Assembly: GCA_011033025.1 (NCBI GenBank)
Contig: WFMF01000138.1
Location: 1-64,000 of the forward strand
Source of the DNA: Beroe forskalii
Lineage: Eukaryota > Ctenophora > Nuda > Beroida > Beroidae
Direction of reading: 5' to 3'
DNA: 64,000 bases
The position numbers were made by a program, and so were the translations under genes. Numbering within the stretch: the stretch's first letter is position 1; each line of letters begins with the position of its first letter. Of this stretch, positions 43,522-56,100 are shown one piece after another. The notes under the pieces were generated by a model, which had not been told where the DNA came from, ran no database searches, and worked only from the letters and a program-made list of their open reading frames with translations.

Positions 43522-46500
43522 CTATCGACCCCGGCGCTTGAACTGGAGGTTGGTGGCGGGGTTACTCAACATCTTAACAGAGCACGCCTCACTAGCCCGT
43601 ACTGTATCCCGGACACTCTTCATCAGATTCTGTGCGTTGATGGTGAGCATCTCGTCAGCTTCTACTTCAGCTTGCTCGTCTGAAGGAGGGAGAGAGGGGG
43701 TGTGAAAAAAGGGTTTAGAAAACGTGTTTTTTCGTTTGTTGTTTAAAAGGGTGATTGCTTATGTCACCCTGGTGATCAGGATCACCTGTAGCAGGGAGTC
43801 TGGGTAGGAAGAAAGAGGGTTTAGAAGGGTGATTGCTTATATGTCACCCTGGTGATCAGGAACACCTGTAACAGGAGATCCTGCACCGGGTATTCTGGGA
43901 AGGGGGAAAGAGGGAGGGTGAGACTCTTGATATACTCTGACGATACAAGACTTCTGATTTAAACGTAATCAAAGATAGCGGTCCATGCCACTTGGGGGTC
44001 CCCCACTTGATTTCTGTCAGACAGAAATCATTTTCTATGGATCGCCCTTCAGCCAGCAATTCGAGTCCCTAATTTGACCAAACAGAGGCTGTCATAAAAA
44101 AATCTGATCTCAACCAAACAATTAATAAAGTGATATACTCACTGTATTTTCCGGAGGCAGCAGCCTTCACGGAGGCGATGATGTTCAGCTGCTGGGACAG
44201 CATGCCCATTGGCTCCATGCTGTTACCCAGACTCAGGACCAGTCTCTTGTCGGGGCAGTTCTTACTGATCATATCTGGGAATAGGCATTTTATGATACCT
44301 TCGATTTGGTCAAACAGCAGTTAGTTCGATTAATTTCTGCACAATTGTCAAACAATTTAGGGAAAGGTATTCCTGTTTTTCCTAAAATTTACCCTCTAAG
44401 ACGATATTTTTTCACACAAACTACCACGAAATCACCACAAAAACTACTGAAGATTTAAGATATCAAACTTCCACCCACCGGCGTGTTTCTGGATGTTCTT
44501 GGTAAGAGCTATGATTTCCTTACACGTTTTGATCATGTCCGTCATTGAGCTGAACTCAGACTTCTCCCTGACGAGAAATTATTTAGATAAAGGTTTGATT
44601 TAGTAATGCCCGAGGAAATATCTATATCCCTTGCGTGAAAAAACAAAAGTTTATTTACACCCCAACATAGTTTTATAGGTGGTCATTGAATAGGATGAAG
44701 GCTCTGCCCCTGAAAATGCTTCATTTCAAAACATCTTCCCAGTATGAAATGCTAATAATATTCCAATAGTGGTGCTGGAAACTTCATAATCTTCCTGTGC
44801 TGGTACGAAAAAATCTACACATAGAAATCATGGAAAAGCCGACGTTTGGAGAAAACGGCTATGGAGGAAATTAGTGGAAATTCCGAACTTTTGATACTTT
44901 AATGTACATTAGAGAGAATATTTTCTGGAAACAAACCAGGAGAAAAGACATGACAAAAATTTTAAGCAATATTGCACAATGAAGGAGACATCACAGTGGA
45001 CAAGCATGACTGTAGCTGATATATAAGCAAAAATCCAACAAAAACATACACAGCTGATATTTACTGACAATAACTGAACAACAAATAAACTTTAAAAACA
45101 GAACTGACAAAAACAACAACAACCTAAAAACAGCAATCATAACAATATTAACCTTGAACGTGACAGCAAAAAATCGACAATCAATTATAAATGAGATTCT
45201 AAGCCCCGTAATCCTATAATACTCCTAGCTAAAAGAATACGGCATAATACCCCTCCAATCCGCTAATAGTAATACGGTTGCGGGCAGCACTACTGACAGC
45301 AATTTCAGGGAGTTCAACCCAAAATTCAACGGTTAATTTTAACAACTCTCAGCCTTTTACGTTCCCTCAATCCTGCAACTTACACACATACATGCAGTAC
45401 CAGCCAGTCATGCACACATAGAATTCACGAAAACAGAGAACTTTAAACAATTCATTAGATTTATACTGGTTAGGCATGGTGTGTTAAATCAAATCTCAAT
45501 CCCAGGCCATTCATATGGGGTAAAACTTTCACACTTCATAGGCAACCGGAAAGAGAACTCCAATGATTGGAATGGAGGATTCAATTAACACGCCAAGCAA
45601 GAAAACCAGAATATTTGGATATGTAATCTATTAAATAAATCATGACTGATGGCCAAATCTTCCTCGCATTCACACTTTCCTTAAAAACTTCTTAACACAT
45701 AAATTTTTGGGGGAAAAAGTTCAGTGATTGAGTTCTTGGATCAATGATTATAAAATTAATAATATGAATTTTGTGCTCTCTGTCACTCACGGTGGTCTGG
45801 GTGCTGGGTCACTACCAGTATTATCCCTTGGTTTGACGAGGGTTAAAATGGGTAACAAAGCAAAGTGTATAGCAGCAAATATAGCTCGGCAAAACATGTG
45901 GCAGAATGAATATATTTGAGCAAATAATGATTTTTAGAAGAAGAACCATAATAAATACTCACTCAGTGGCTCCGAGATCTAGCAACTCTCGTCTACCTTT
46001 GAAAGGAATAAATTTAAGATCGCGCAATGAAGGACGCATTTGAGAGTAACGCCAGTGTGATAAGATATGCCTTTGCTATGAATTATTTGAGAAATCCTTG
46101 TTCTACAATGTTTGACAGCCTCCTCCTAGTTCACATACTTGGTGTACTTTGCCATCTGCTGGAACTTCTGGGCTATCTTCCTGGCTGCAGTGATCATATC
46201 ATTGTCCTCCTCCATGTACTTGGCTGTCTCCTGTCTCAGCTTGAATGCTGCGTGCTGAGAAGATGCAGCTTTTCAAACACAAGGATTTCTTTTGGATTAA
46301 TGGAATATGTCCGGGCGAAGTTTGTCGTATGATTCAAGGGAAAATGCTACAAGGTGAAACTGATATATGGCTGTACAAAATACATGATACACATAAATTC
46401 TTCATCTGAAAGAAAGTTTGTTATTTATGACATAGTGACATACATCAAACTTTATTCAAATTCAAACGGCTGCAAAGTGATTACAAATTTCTGTCAGGAA

Positions 46501-49500
46501 ATGACTCAGAGATAAGTTTCAAATGATCGCTCTGTTCAGTTGATGTCAAAGATGAATCTCGAGTCAAAAGCTCAAAGAGTGAACAGCAGTGAAAATTCAC
46601 ATCACAAGATGAAATGAACAGAATACACCTACTAACCCTAATTTGTTCACCTAAACTTCCCCAGTCCTGCAATTACTAGACAGTTATAGAAATCACTACA
46701 TATTGTATTTTCATGTGGTCAGGAGACCGAAAATGCCATAAATCCCATAAGTCTAAGAAGCACTCCAGAGACAGAATTGAACGAAGTTTGCAAGCTCAAT
46801 GGAGAATTTCACCAAAAATATTACAAATGTTGCAACTTCATCATCTCCGAACGTGTCTAACAAGCTGCTCATTACCTCAATTGGAGCTTGAACAGGGTCA
46901 GGAGCAGGGGCCGTCGCATCAAAGCTGTCTTCCTCCTCGTCTGAGTCCACGGGAACAGGGGGTCTGATGAGGGAAAGAGTAGTGGTACTGGCGATAAAAT
47001 AGCGTCAAACCAGCGATAACATCGCGGTAAACCAGCGATAACACGGCGATGAACTGGAGTCAACATGGCGCTTACTGCTTAAGTGTTACATGCTAAACCA
47101 GCGTTATTCTTGCCATTAGACTGCTGTCAAGCCTGACAGTTATTCTCATCGCCTTATCGATATTCTCATCGCCCAATTTAAGTCCATGAGATACTAGAAG
47201 ACAATGATAATAATGAAGACGATGACAATGAAGGTTCCCTAAAGTACCTAGCAGGGGGAGTGTCATCTTCCTCAAGGGGAGGGGGAATGTCTTCTGGTAG
47301 GGGAGGAAGGGGCAGGTAGAACCCGATCATTTCATCCTTAATACGACTGATGTTCATATGCACCTGGAAGGTTCATCAGCGATATTAGAGAATGTAGGTC
47401 TTGGTTTATTCGGCAGAAGAGGACTTGTTCACGCATTTCAAATGCTTCGGCGCAATTAAACTCGTGTCAATCGTGGTCTCATGAAATCACAGATTTTCTC
47501 AAAAGCAGAGAGCTTCTCAAATTCCAAACGCGTGTGCTCAACTTTATTTTGGTACATCAGTTACTAATCAATATATCAATGAGAAAAACGTCAAGTTCTA
47601 CCTCAGTGATTGATTTGTCGAAGGCTTTAGGATCCGAGGCTTTCCCCTGAATGTGAGCGTTGGTAGCCACTCCAGCCATCTTTATTGCTGAAACAAAAAC
47701 AATATAATATATCTAGAAACCGTCAAATAGAACAAAAATACCAATGCTTGTCTCCTTACATATATTAGTAATATTATTCAAAGGTTCGGTAAAAATTGTG
47801 AGAGTTGTCAATTCTGGGTCCTATAGCTCTGTTTAGTTTCGTAATTCATGGGTTATTTAGTCGGAATTATCACTGTGAATATAACATGCTTATTGCCCAG
47901 CAATCAGCATAGCGACAACTTAGCACCTAATTTCTCCAAGTAAAAGAGTTTCTAATGTTTAACGCTTTCTTTCCCACCGAGTTCACTTCTCGTAAAATCT
48001 TACAAATAAATTGCTTTGTGATTTGTGGCTTACTTTCTGAGAGTTTTCTGTCTACTATAAGTAAACTTCGAATATCGTAACTTCGTAAAATCTTGCAAAT
48101 AATAACGTTTTGATTTGTAAAGTTGTAACTTACTTTGTATGATGTAGTAGTCCACTTCGATATGTATGGCACAAACAACAGGCCCAGACCCGCCCATAAT
48201 TAAGCAAAATATACAAAACCAGCGTGGCAAAACTTGTAAATCGCACGACAAATTATTAGGACAAGAATTATATTTTCTTTTTTAACAAGTTCGAGAAGAC
48301 AAACGCATACGAAAACGCTCTGACATTTCTATGAATGGCATTAATAGTAAAAATGTATTTCCTTAATTATGTCGATATTTGCATGTTTAATTGGGCGTAT
48401 AGTTATGTGAAGTGTTAATTACAGACCTTGACAGTGCAGATATAGTCAGTAATTCAACGCCCAGATATCACGGACGCACGAAAATAATTAAATGAGCTTT
48501 TTCATCCCAAAGCACACACAGACTGAAAATTCCTGAACCATTGAACTTTTCTTTAAGTTTTATACTATTTATATACATCTCGGCTGCACTACAGCATTCC
48601 AGAGCGGGCCATTGTATGGCTTTAGATAGCAGGTTCTAGATAGAAGACAGTCTGAGAAGGTCCTTGTTTATTGGATCAAACGTAAAATGAGGGGTGCTCT
48701 GGAACGCGAAGAAGATATTAAACTTTACTACAAATATGAAAGTATAAAGAATGAAGATATGCATATATTATGATGGAACGCACATGCAATTCAAGTGTCT
48801 CATGAAACAAAACATTAAACCCCGTGCATAATGTGTAAAAATTACACAAAACGCCGTACATTTTTCCATGTTAGTTTAATGGTCTAAAGATAATATGTTG
48901 AAACGTAGAATTACGAGCGTCTGAAAAGAAGCATGAACCGTACAACTAATACAAAACACCGTACAAATAATACAAAACACCGTACAAATAATACAAAACA
49001 CCGTACAAAGCACCGTACCTTTTTCCAGGTTAGCTCTATGGTCGAGCAACTTCACTTTGTACTGGGATTCCCCGACGTTTTCCAGCTCAGCATCCGTTAC
49101 TTCCAGGACTCTGTTGGTAATCTTCTGAACTGTTGCCACCTTTACTACTGCTTCCTTCTGCGAGAGGTGGAGGGGTGAGAGTGAGCCAAAGGTGACGTCA
49201 TTATCGGGGTAAAAAATGGGAAATTGATGGCGTTTAAAGTGCCTATTTTCTTTTTGTGATACCAAGAGGTGGTTTCTATTCAAGATACGTAGAGGTGGTT
49301 GGGAAGTGTGTTAACAGAATGTCTGAAATAATGGCTCCTTTTTTAAAGTTTGTTAAACATACACAAAATAACCATGTGTATTATGGTTAAATTACGAAGT
49401 GTATGCATAAATATTTCTCTTTTGTGTTTGAGTTGTGTCTGATTCGGTATACATGACATTGCATCGCTAGTCGGACTTGATTGATAAAAACGGGCCATAA

Positions 49501-50659
49501 CAAAGAAATTTTCACATTATTTAATCATACTGAATTTAGTGTTTGGGAATGGGGCGATGATATCATCATGAAATAGGGAACCCGTAATGATTTGAGAATT
49601 TTAAAAGTTCAGTGGAAAAGGATGGGTTCCCTTTTACGAAGCCCAAAGGGGGGATTTAAAGGGGTTTTTTGATTACCCAAAAATTTTTTCAAGATAAACA
49701 GATAATTGTAAACTTGACTACGGGGGCGGAGGTTCAAAAATATGTGAACGATCCCTAGTATTCATATGCGGTTTGTAATCCATAAATATTATAAGATTTA
49801 AGTTGTTTTCTTTAATCCATGGACTCTTACCGGGCTGCTCTTCATCAGAGATCGTGCTGCATCTCCTTCCTCCTTTACTTTCCTCTCAGACTCAACCAAA
49901 AAGTCTGAGGAAAAAATGATGAAACCTCCCTCTCCACTCAACAAGTACTAAAAACAACAATTATAACGGAGGGTAGGTGTAGACACGAAAATTCCGTAGG
50001 TGCAGACAGTTCAAATTGTGCGGTTAAATATCACAACAAAAAAGAAATACAAGTTAAGTTCTGTGGAATTATTTGATCTGAAAACAGCGAGTTTTGCTGC
50101 AGAGCATGACAAGATGAACGTGATCTGAGTATGTTTTTTGTAACTAAATAGGAAAAAACTCTACCGCATGGTGTTTATGCCAAAGTTACGCCTAATAACT
50201 TGAGCGTGCACACTGAGACACTGTATACAGTACAGTAGTGTCATTGAGATCAAATGCATAAGTTGAGGCATGTTGGTATACTATAATACTGGAGCATATT
50301 AAAGTTGGTTAAATTTTTACGGACATGTTGCTGTATCCTCCTTGATTGGAACTGTTACTGCGTTTCCCAATCTTCAAAAAAGATGTGGGAAAGAATGAAA
50401 GATAAGAACTGTCTGAAAAGGAACTACGGGACAATGCTCTTTTTATTCAACCTGTTCTTTCGACCTACATTTGGACGATTTGCTTTTGACCCATAAGCAC
50501 ACATGCGTATTAGCCTACAGGGAAAACAAGTAGTACATTAAGGCGACTTAATAAGGTTTATTTACCGGTAGGTTTGACACACTTATCCACGTCTGATCTC
50601 AAACGGACTGCCTCAGTTACCCACTGCTGCTTCACCAGATCGAAGTTTTCTTTTGCACT
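43522..50659 (-). CDS. VCL: Vinculin, C-terminal third
   Basis: Vinculin links adhesion complexes to F-actin. Ten exons, complement: 50659-50566, 49904-49831, 49157-49019, 47687-47602, 47363-47248, 46963-46876, 46254-46139, 44567-44479, 44274-44143, 43679-43522. All phases agree; 363 residues. They cover the last head helices (KENFDLVKQQWVTEAVRLRS; VQKITNRVLEVTDAELENVG), a Pro-rich acidic hinge (LPPLPEDIPPPLEEDDTPP, then DSDEEED), and the five-helix tail (DNDMITAARKIAQKF; NCPDKRLV; TINAQNLMKSVRDTVRASEA). NAQNLM and the hinge favour vinculin over alpha-catenin. The protein ends NLQFKRRGR; the vertebrate C-terminal hairpin ending in an aromatic TPWYQ is absent. No FPPPP VASP site is seen in the hinge. 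Exons for the first two thirds are missing beyond the assembly gap at 50677. Confidence 0.9.
43740..43910. repeat. Duplicated intron segment beside the last vinculin exon
   Basis: A block containing GTGATTGCTTATGTCACCCT, GGTGATCAGGA and CACCTGTAGCAGG is present twice (about 43748 and 43828). On the minus strand each copy has a pyrimidine-rich run ending in CAG, resembling the true acceptor at 43680. Confidence 0.65.
44600..46138. other. Vinculin intron, 1.57 kb
   Basis: AT-rich sequence with simple A-rich stretches (45040-45180). No exon or element recognised. Confidence 0.5.
47688..48930. other. Vinculin intron, part
   Basis: Intron between the exons at 49157-49019 and 47687-47602. A direct repeat occurs at 47995-48015 and 48085-48105 (TCGTAAAATCTTaCAAATAA-like), with matching sequence either side. 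No gene recognised. Confidence 0.45.
48940..49018 (-). repeat. 21-bp repeat of the vinculin 5' splice site
   Basis: Directly after the exon end at 49019, the donor GTACGGTG is repeated on the minus strand as four units of about 21 bp, GTACGGTGTTTTGTATTATTT. The true junction is GAAAAAG then GTACGGTG; the copies follow TTT instead of the exon bases. Confidence 0.85.
49655..49755. mobile_element. Remnant of the GGGATCGTTCA MITE family
   Basis: TGTAAACTTGACTACGGGGG and ATATGTGAACGATCCC match the right half of the MITE at 41874-42050; the left half is degraded. Lies in a vinculin intron. Confidence 0.65.
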
Positions 50660-50676
50660 CTGAAAAAGGCAGCAGC

Positions 50677-50776
50677 NNNNNNNNNNNNNNNNNNNNNNNN
50701 NNNNNNNNNNNNNNNNNNNNNNNNNNNNNNNNNNNNNNNNNNNNNNNNNNNNNNNNNNNNNNNNNNNNNNNNNNNN
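50677..50776. other. Assembly gap, 100 N
   Basis: Exactly 100 N, the usual placeholder for a gap of unknown size. It follows directly on a vinculin intron. Confidence 0.99.
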
Positions 50777-52600
50777 TTACTGGGCCCCCCCTTTTACCCC
50801 TTTTGGCCCCCTTTTAAAAACCCCCGTTTTAAATTTTTGCCCCTTTGTTTTTTGGTGTTTTCGCCCCAAAACCCCTTATTGGAATTAACCCCCGTTTTGG
50901 AGTATCCCCCCCTTTTGGATTTTTCCCCCCATTTTGGCCCCCCGTTTTCGGATTTTTCGGCCCCCCTTTTTCGGACCCCCTTTTTCGGCCCCCTTTTCGG
51001 ACCCCATTCGACCCCCGTTATTGGACCCCTTTTTCCGGACCCCCATACCCGTCATTTCGGCCCCCCGTTTTAAACTATTCACCCCCATTTTTCAACCCCC
51101 TATTTCAAACCCTTAAAACCCCTTTAAAATTAAACCCCCTTTTTTCGTATTTTTAACTCACCAACTAACAAGTAAAATCGTGTAAAATAATTTCTTCAAA
51201 TCCCTAATTTTCCCCAAACGTCTTGCCCCGTGCTGAAAAAAACACAGATCAATTTCACGTGCATTAGTCGGGCTCATTTCAACGTAACCGTCAAAACCCC
51301 TTAAATACCCAATTTTTTTTCCCCTAATTTCTACAAAACGTCCCTCGTAACTCACGTTTTCACTAGTCCATCTATATTTAACATCCCTATTCACTGAGAC
51401 ATGGAGAAACCATAAACAGTTTACCATCATCCAGATGGATAAAAACAAATTTTTCTCAAATTTCAATCAAATTTATTTCGATTTTTGAAGCCTCCCGACA
51501 ACAATCTTCGACCGTGCCCGAAAATCGTTTACTAAATCTAAAAGCAAAGCACATTCAAAAAAAAACAAAACCGTGAAAACTTTTGAGTTGGGGGATTAAA
51601 AGTGCCCAAAAAAAGGGTTTTTGCAAAAAACCTATTTTATGGACCTTTTTACGTCATCACAGCACCCAAATAGGCTCAAACCAACCCCATTCCTGAAATT
51701 CCCCCTTTAAAAACATATTTAAACCGGTCTCATCTCAAGATAAGTCGCAGTTCTTGACATTTTACTCTTTAAATTTTTTTCCTTAAATTTATGATTTTCA
51801 CCCTCCTTAGAAAAACGCGTTTTTCGATGAAAAATGAAAATAGCCCAATGATCCATATGATTTTCTAAGCTCTTTAAAAATTCAAAAATCTTCCGAAAAA
51901 AACAGACAAATATCTCCCCTTTCCCTTTTTGGGAAAAAAACCCCAAATGGGCCCTTTTTCCCCCAAAAAAAAAATTTCCTAAATTGTGGGCATAATGAAA
52001 ATCGTCCAAACTTCTTTAAGCCTATAAATTTTTCCCCTCTTAATCAAAAACCCCGACTGTCTGGCTCTCCCTTTCCCCTTTTAATCTAACTTTAAAATTT
52101 TATTTTCTGATTTATTATTTTCATTCCCCCCAAATTACCTCTTTCGTCTAATACCCTGGAAAGCCCTTTTTTATTCCGCTTACCCCTTTGGAGGGCGGGA
52201 AAAAAACGCATACTTTTTTGAAATTTTTTTATTAAAATTTTTTTTAAAATTCTGGAAACCCGGATTTTAACAATAAAAATTTGTTTTAAAAGGTTAAATT
52301 TTAAATAACAATGGGATGACCATATTAACAGCTCATATAAAATATGCAATATTAAATTTTTCATATCCAAACCCGGAAATTCCCATCTTTGTTCCGTTTG
52401 CTTCATGTTATGTTTTTTATATATTGGGGTACGGAAGAAACCCCTCCCCTTTCCCTCAACCTTAATATATTATTTTAAACAGGATTACGGGACCTCCACT
52501 GATTTGTTGTAAACCATGCTATTTTTTATAGCGTTGCCATGAAACGCTAAAGGGGACAACGGGGAAAAAGCTTTGTTGGGCATTAAAAGCTGGAGGGTAT
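50777..52600. other. Doubtful homopolymer-rich sequence beside the gap
   Basis: Runs of C, T and A four to nine bases long dominate, most strongly at 50777-51150. Composition differs sharply from both sides. It looks like a low-quality read end rather than native sequence. ORFs rich in Pro and Phe here are products of these runs. Vinculin exons might be hidden or damaged in it. Confidence 0.7.
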
Positions 52601-53181
52601 TTATTTCAGGTTTAAAATAGTTGTTGGTAGTTAACCCTTCATTGCTGACATGAGTAGAGGCAGGAGCAGAAGTGAAAAGAGTCTTTAGCTCTGTGCTGCT
52701 GCATTCATGCTAACCAGACAGTGCACATGTCATAACACCTGTGTAATACAGCATTACTATTATGTAGCAACAGAAGGGGACACATGTTGCCATGGTAACA
52801 CATGGAGGAGGAATGAGGGAGAGAGTGTGTTGCCAGATTTTTATCAGAATACATAGCATTATGTGGGGTCTGGAGTAGGCTGTTAGTCGTGTGCTGCAGG
52901 ACATGCAGCACTATTATAAGTGCTGTTAGCTGGTTGTTAGTGAGGGTTATTAAAATGCTCTGCTGTGAGAAATTAAAATGCCCCTTCGTCAGTGATCTGG
53001 GCAGGGTTTGAAACTATTTATAAAATCCCAGGCTGTCTGCTGGACTGTGTGGTGTATGTACAGCATTATACTGCGAATTGCAGTGATGTTTAGGAAAAGG
53101 AAGACGGATAATTGTTCAGTCATGATAAAAGTCTCATCACTTGCTATAATTCTTTCCATGTTTACCGTTGGATCATTTCAG

Positions 53182-56100
53182 AAAGGTGACAAGAGTGGTG
53201 TCAACAGATCCATCGACAGGATAAACAGCTCCAAGAAAACAGATCCCCAAGACACGGTACATGACTTTCAATAAGTGTTCATTCAATGTCCAAAAGTGTT
53301 CAAAGATATGGTTGAAATGGGCTTTATACTTTTATACATGTATTTGAGCGCTCATAGCAGCTGGAAGCCTTTTCACCGTTGCAGTAATTATTGATTATCT
53401 TACCCCACACAGATACTGCTACGAGAATGGTTGAAGAGAGAAATTCCGAGTGCTATGTTATTCAGCTTCGATCACAGAGCAACATGCATGTCTAAGATAG
53501 TGTCAAGGATCAAGAACGTAGCCCTAGGTGAGTAGTACCCTCCTGGGGAAGTTAATTCTTTAATTGTTCCTTGCCATGATTTTTAAGACTTATTAAAAAG
53601 TGGGGAAAACGAAGGTAAACAAAGATTAGTCCCTTGTGTTATCCTTGTCAAAACTTCTTATTGCTTTATACTTTTATATCATTTCCGAATCACTTCTATC
53701 AGTCATGTTATATACGGTGTTTAGTAATCATTGATTAATCACTGTTGGTATGTGCTAGTATTGCACTGGAATATCGCAGTATTAATGTACTTGAGTACTT
53801 GACTACTGAGGTCGGTGACCACACATGCGCAAATACTTGTATATAATGTATATATGAACTGAAGTGTCTACAATCTGATCTGACCCAAATCTAAAATAAG
53901 ATGGCTGGTAGGTGTCAAAAATCTAAAAAAAATATTCTGAAAACTACATAACATTAACTCTGATTTAAACTTTGAGCACCTATTTCACTGTTTGGAATTT
54001 ATGAGACACCTCCGGGATTTTTCTTGCGGCATTTAAATATGACGAAAACAAGTTTGCAATTTTCCATCGATCCCTTATTAAGCTTTTTGGCATTCTAAAA
54101 ACAGTGGTTTAGAATTGGTAGGTACCGACTTTTGACATGAAATCGAGCGATATGCGTCTTATTTTCACTTAAATTCCAAATTATGAACGCTTTTGATTGA
54201 CCCAATTACCTGATTACCAAACAACCACATCTATCCCATTTCAGGAGAGACGTTTGTAGATGGACTAGGTAAACCAATCCCCACCGAGTTACCATCCTCA
54301 CCTGACATGATAGACTCAATACCCCTCTCTGTCAGGAATGCGAAGTGAGTTTATTTTACTTTTGTATTTCATACTGCTGTAATGAAGTCATCAATTACTG
54401 AGATTGTTTAATACTTTAATACATGATTTTCCATCGGTTTGATATTGAATGAATTCAATATCAGATACAATATTGAGCTTTTATTCAAGAATTTGTATGA
54501 TTGACTGTCCTTTGCTTTGAATATTTGGCGACTTCATTATGGTGGTTTGAAATGTACAGTTAACCAATAAACATGTCAAAAATCCATTTCTGCATGTGAT
54601 TTTTTCTGTGAAGTTTTAACTTTTTAATCATGAAATGGACGTCCACACCACCACAAAGATAGAATTAATTGCATCTTATTATCAAGTCTCAGTTTGTTGA
54701 CTTATCACTGCTCAATGAGCTAGTGAATGATTCCTCAAATCCGCACTTGACAGTTTTACATCGTGTTACTAATCAATGTAACGTGTACAACATGTCCACA
54801 AGATGCACTTCATGGCTGCTGCTGATGTTGATAAAACACTTGCAAACTTGCGTAAAAGTCTACTTGTTAAACACTCGTTATGCTAACCTGTCACGTGCAC
54901 AAAGTTACAGTCTGAGGCTGTTTCCTTGACACTTTAAACTATGATAATGACGTCATCAACTCAACACTGTAAACTATTGGTCATGTTGAAAGCTGTCTTG
55001 ACACATTTGAGGACCGATTTTTACCCATTTTTCACCCTCAAAATGTTAATTACGTTTTATTTGTACTTATACTCATAATTTTGAGATGATACTTCATGAC
55101 ACTATTACACAGTGGTTAAAATGTCTTATGATACCAATTTTAGGTCTGTATCTCAACCACTGTGGAGCCAGTGACTAGAATTAACCAGGTTTTTGTTCAC
55201 GGGATTCCAGAGAGCAGCATTAGGTTAAACATAATTTTTCAAATTGATTCACCTCTGGAAATGCATTGAGAACATACTTCACCCTGGTTGAGTAACTTTG
55301 GTTACTCAACTGATGTGGAGCATCCTTATGAATGAAAGGCGATTTTTAAATGTCCACAGAATCAAAAGTTAAGTGAATAGAGATGTCAAACCTTTGTTAA
55401 AAACTAAAACAAATATGTATGATTACAATTTTGAATGATTGAAATGTGTAACAGTCCTCAACCAGCGTGGAGCTGCATTCTAATAAACAGAATGCTAATG
55501 GAAAGTGCTTCAAGTTCAATTTAAGTTGCATTTTTCAACCAGAGAGGGTCTTTGATCACTATGGCAGTCCAGACATAGATAGAAAGTAAGTCATGTGACT
55601 CCTTATAGGTATCCTCAACCAATGTGGAGCCTTTTATTCACAAGTGAAGATGTACAAACCTATCGTCTCTTTCTAAGAAGAGGTGTGTCTGTTAAAGGTT
55701 TTAAATCAAACATAAAATATGATTCATTGATACTTTACATTAGACCAGCTCTGATGTGTCCTTACTCAACCATGTGGAGACAATTGCGGCGCGAATTGAT
55801 CATCTATAATCCAGCTTCAATATACAATTTTTACTACTACTGTATTTAGAACAACAGGAATGATCCAGAGATGTTTTGTACTGCTGTTTGAAAACATGTG
55901 AGTTGAATGGCATAAACTCAACCAGTGTGGAGCTTGCCGTCATGCAAGTCTGGGACATGATTTGTAACCTACTGGGCTAACGTGATATGTAAGAGTTTTT
56001 TGGGTGATTTAGTGATGATGTGATTCGTTGACGTAATCACAAAATCTTGTCGTTTTGTTTTGTCTGTGGCATATCATAAAAACTCAACCAAGTGGAGCAG

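Noticed and set aside
43259..43705. 148- and 133-codon plus-strand ORFs
   Set aside because: They overlap the last vinculin exon on the other strand and the adjacent hairpin; no family resemblance.
43522..46254. Alpha-catenin instead of vinculin
   Set aside because: Tail and acidic Pro-rich hinge fit vinculin; alpha-catenin lacks such a hinge and has a longer basic C-terminus.
50837..51156. Pro/Phe-rich ORFs after the gap
   Set aside because: Products of C and T homopolymer runs in doubtful sequence.
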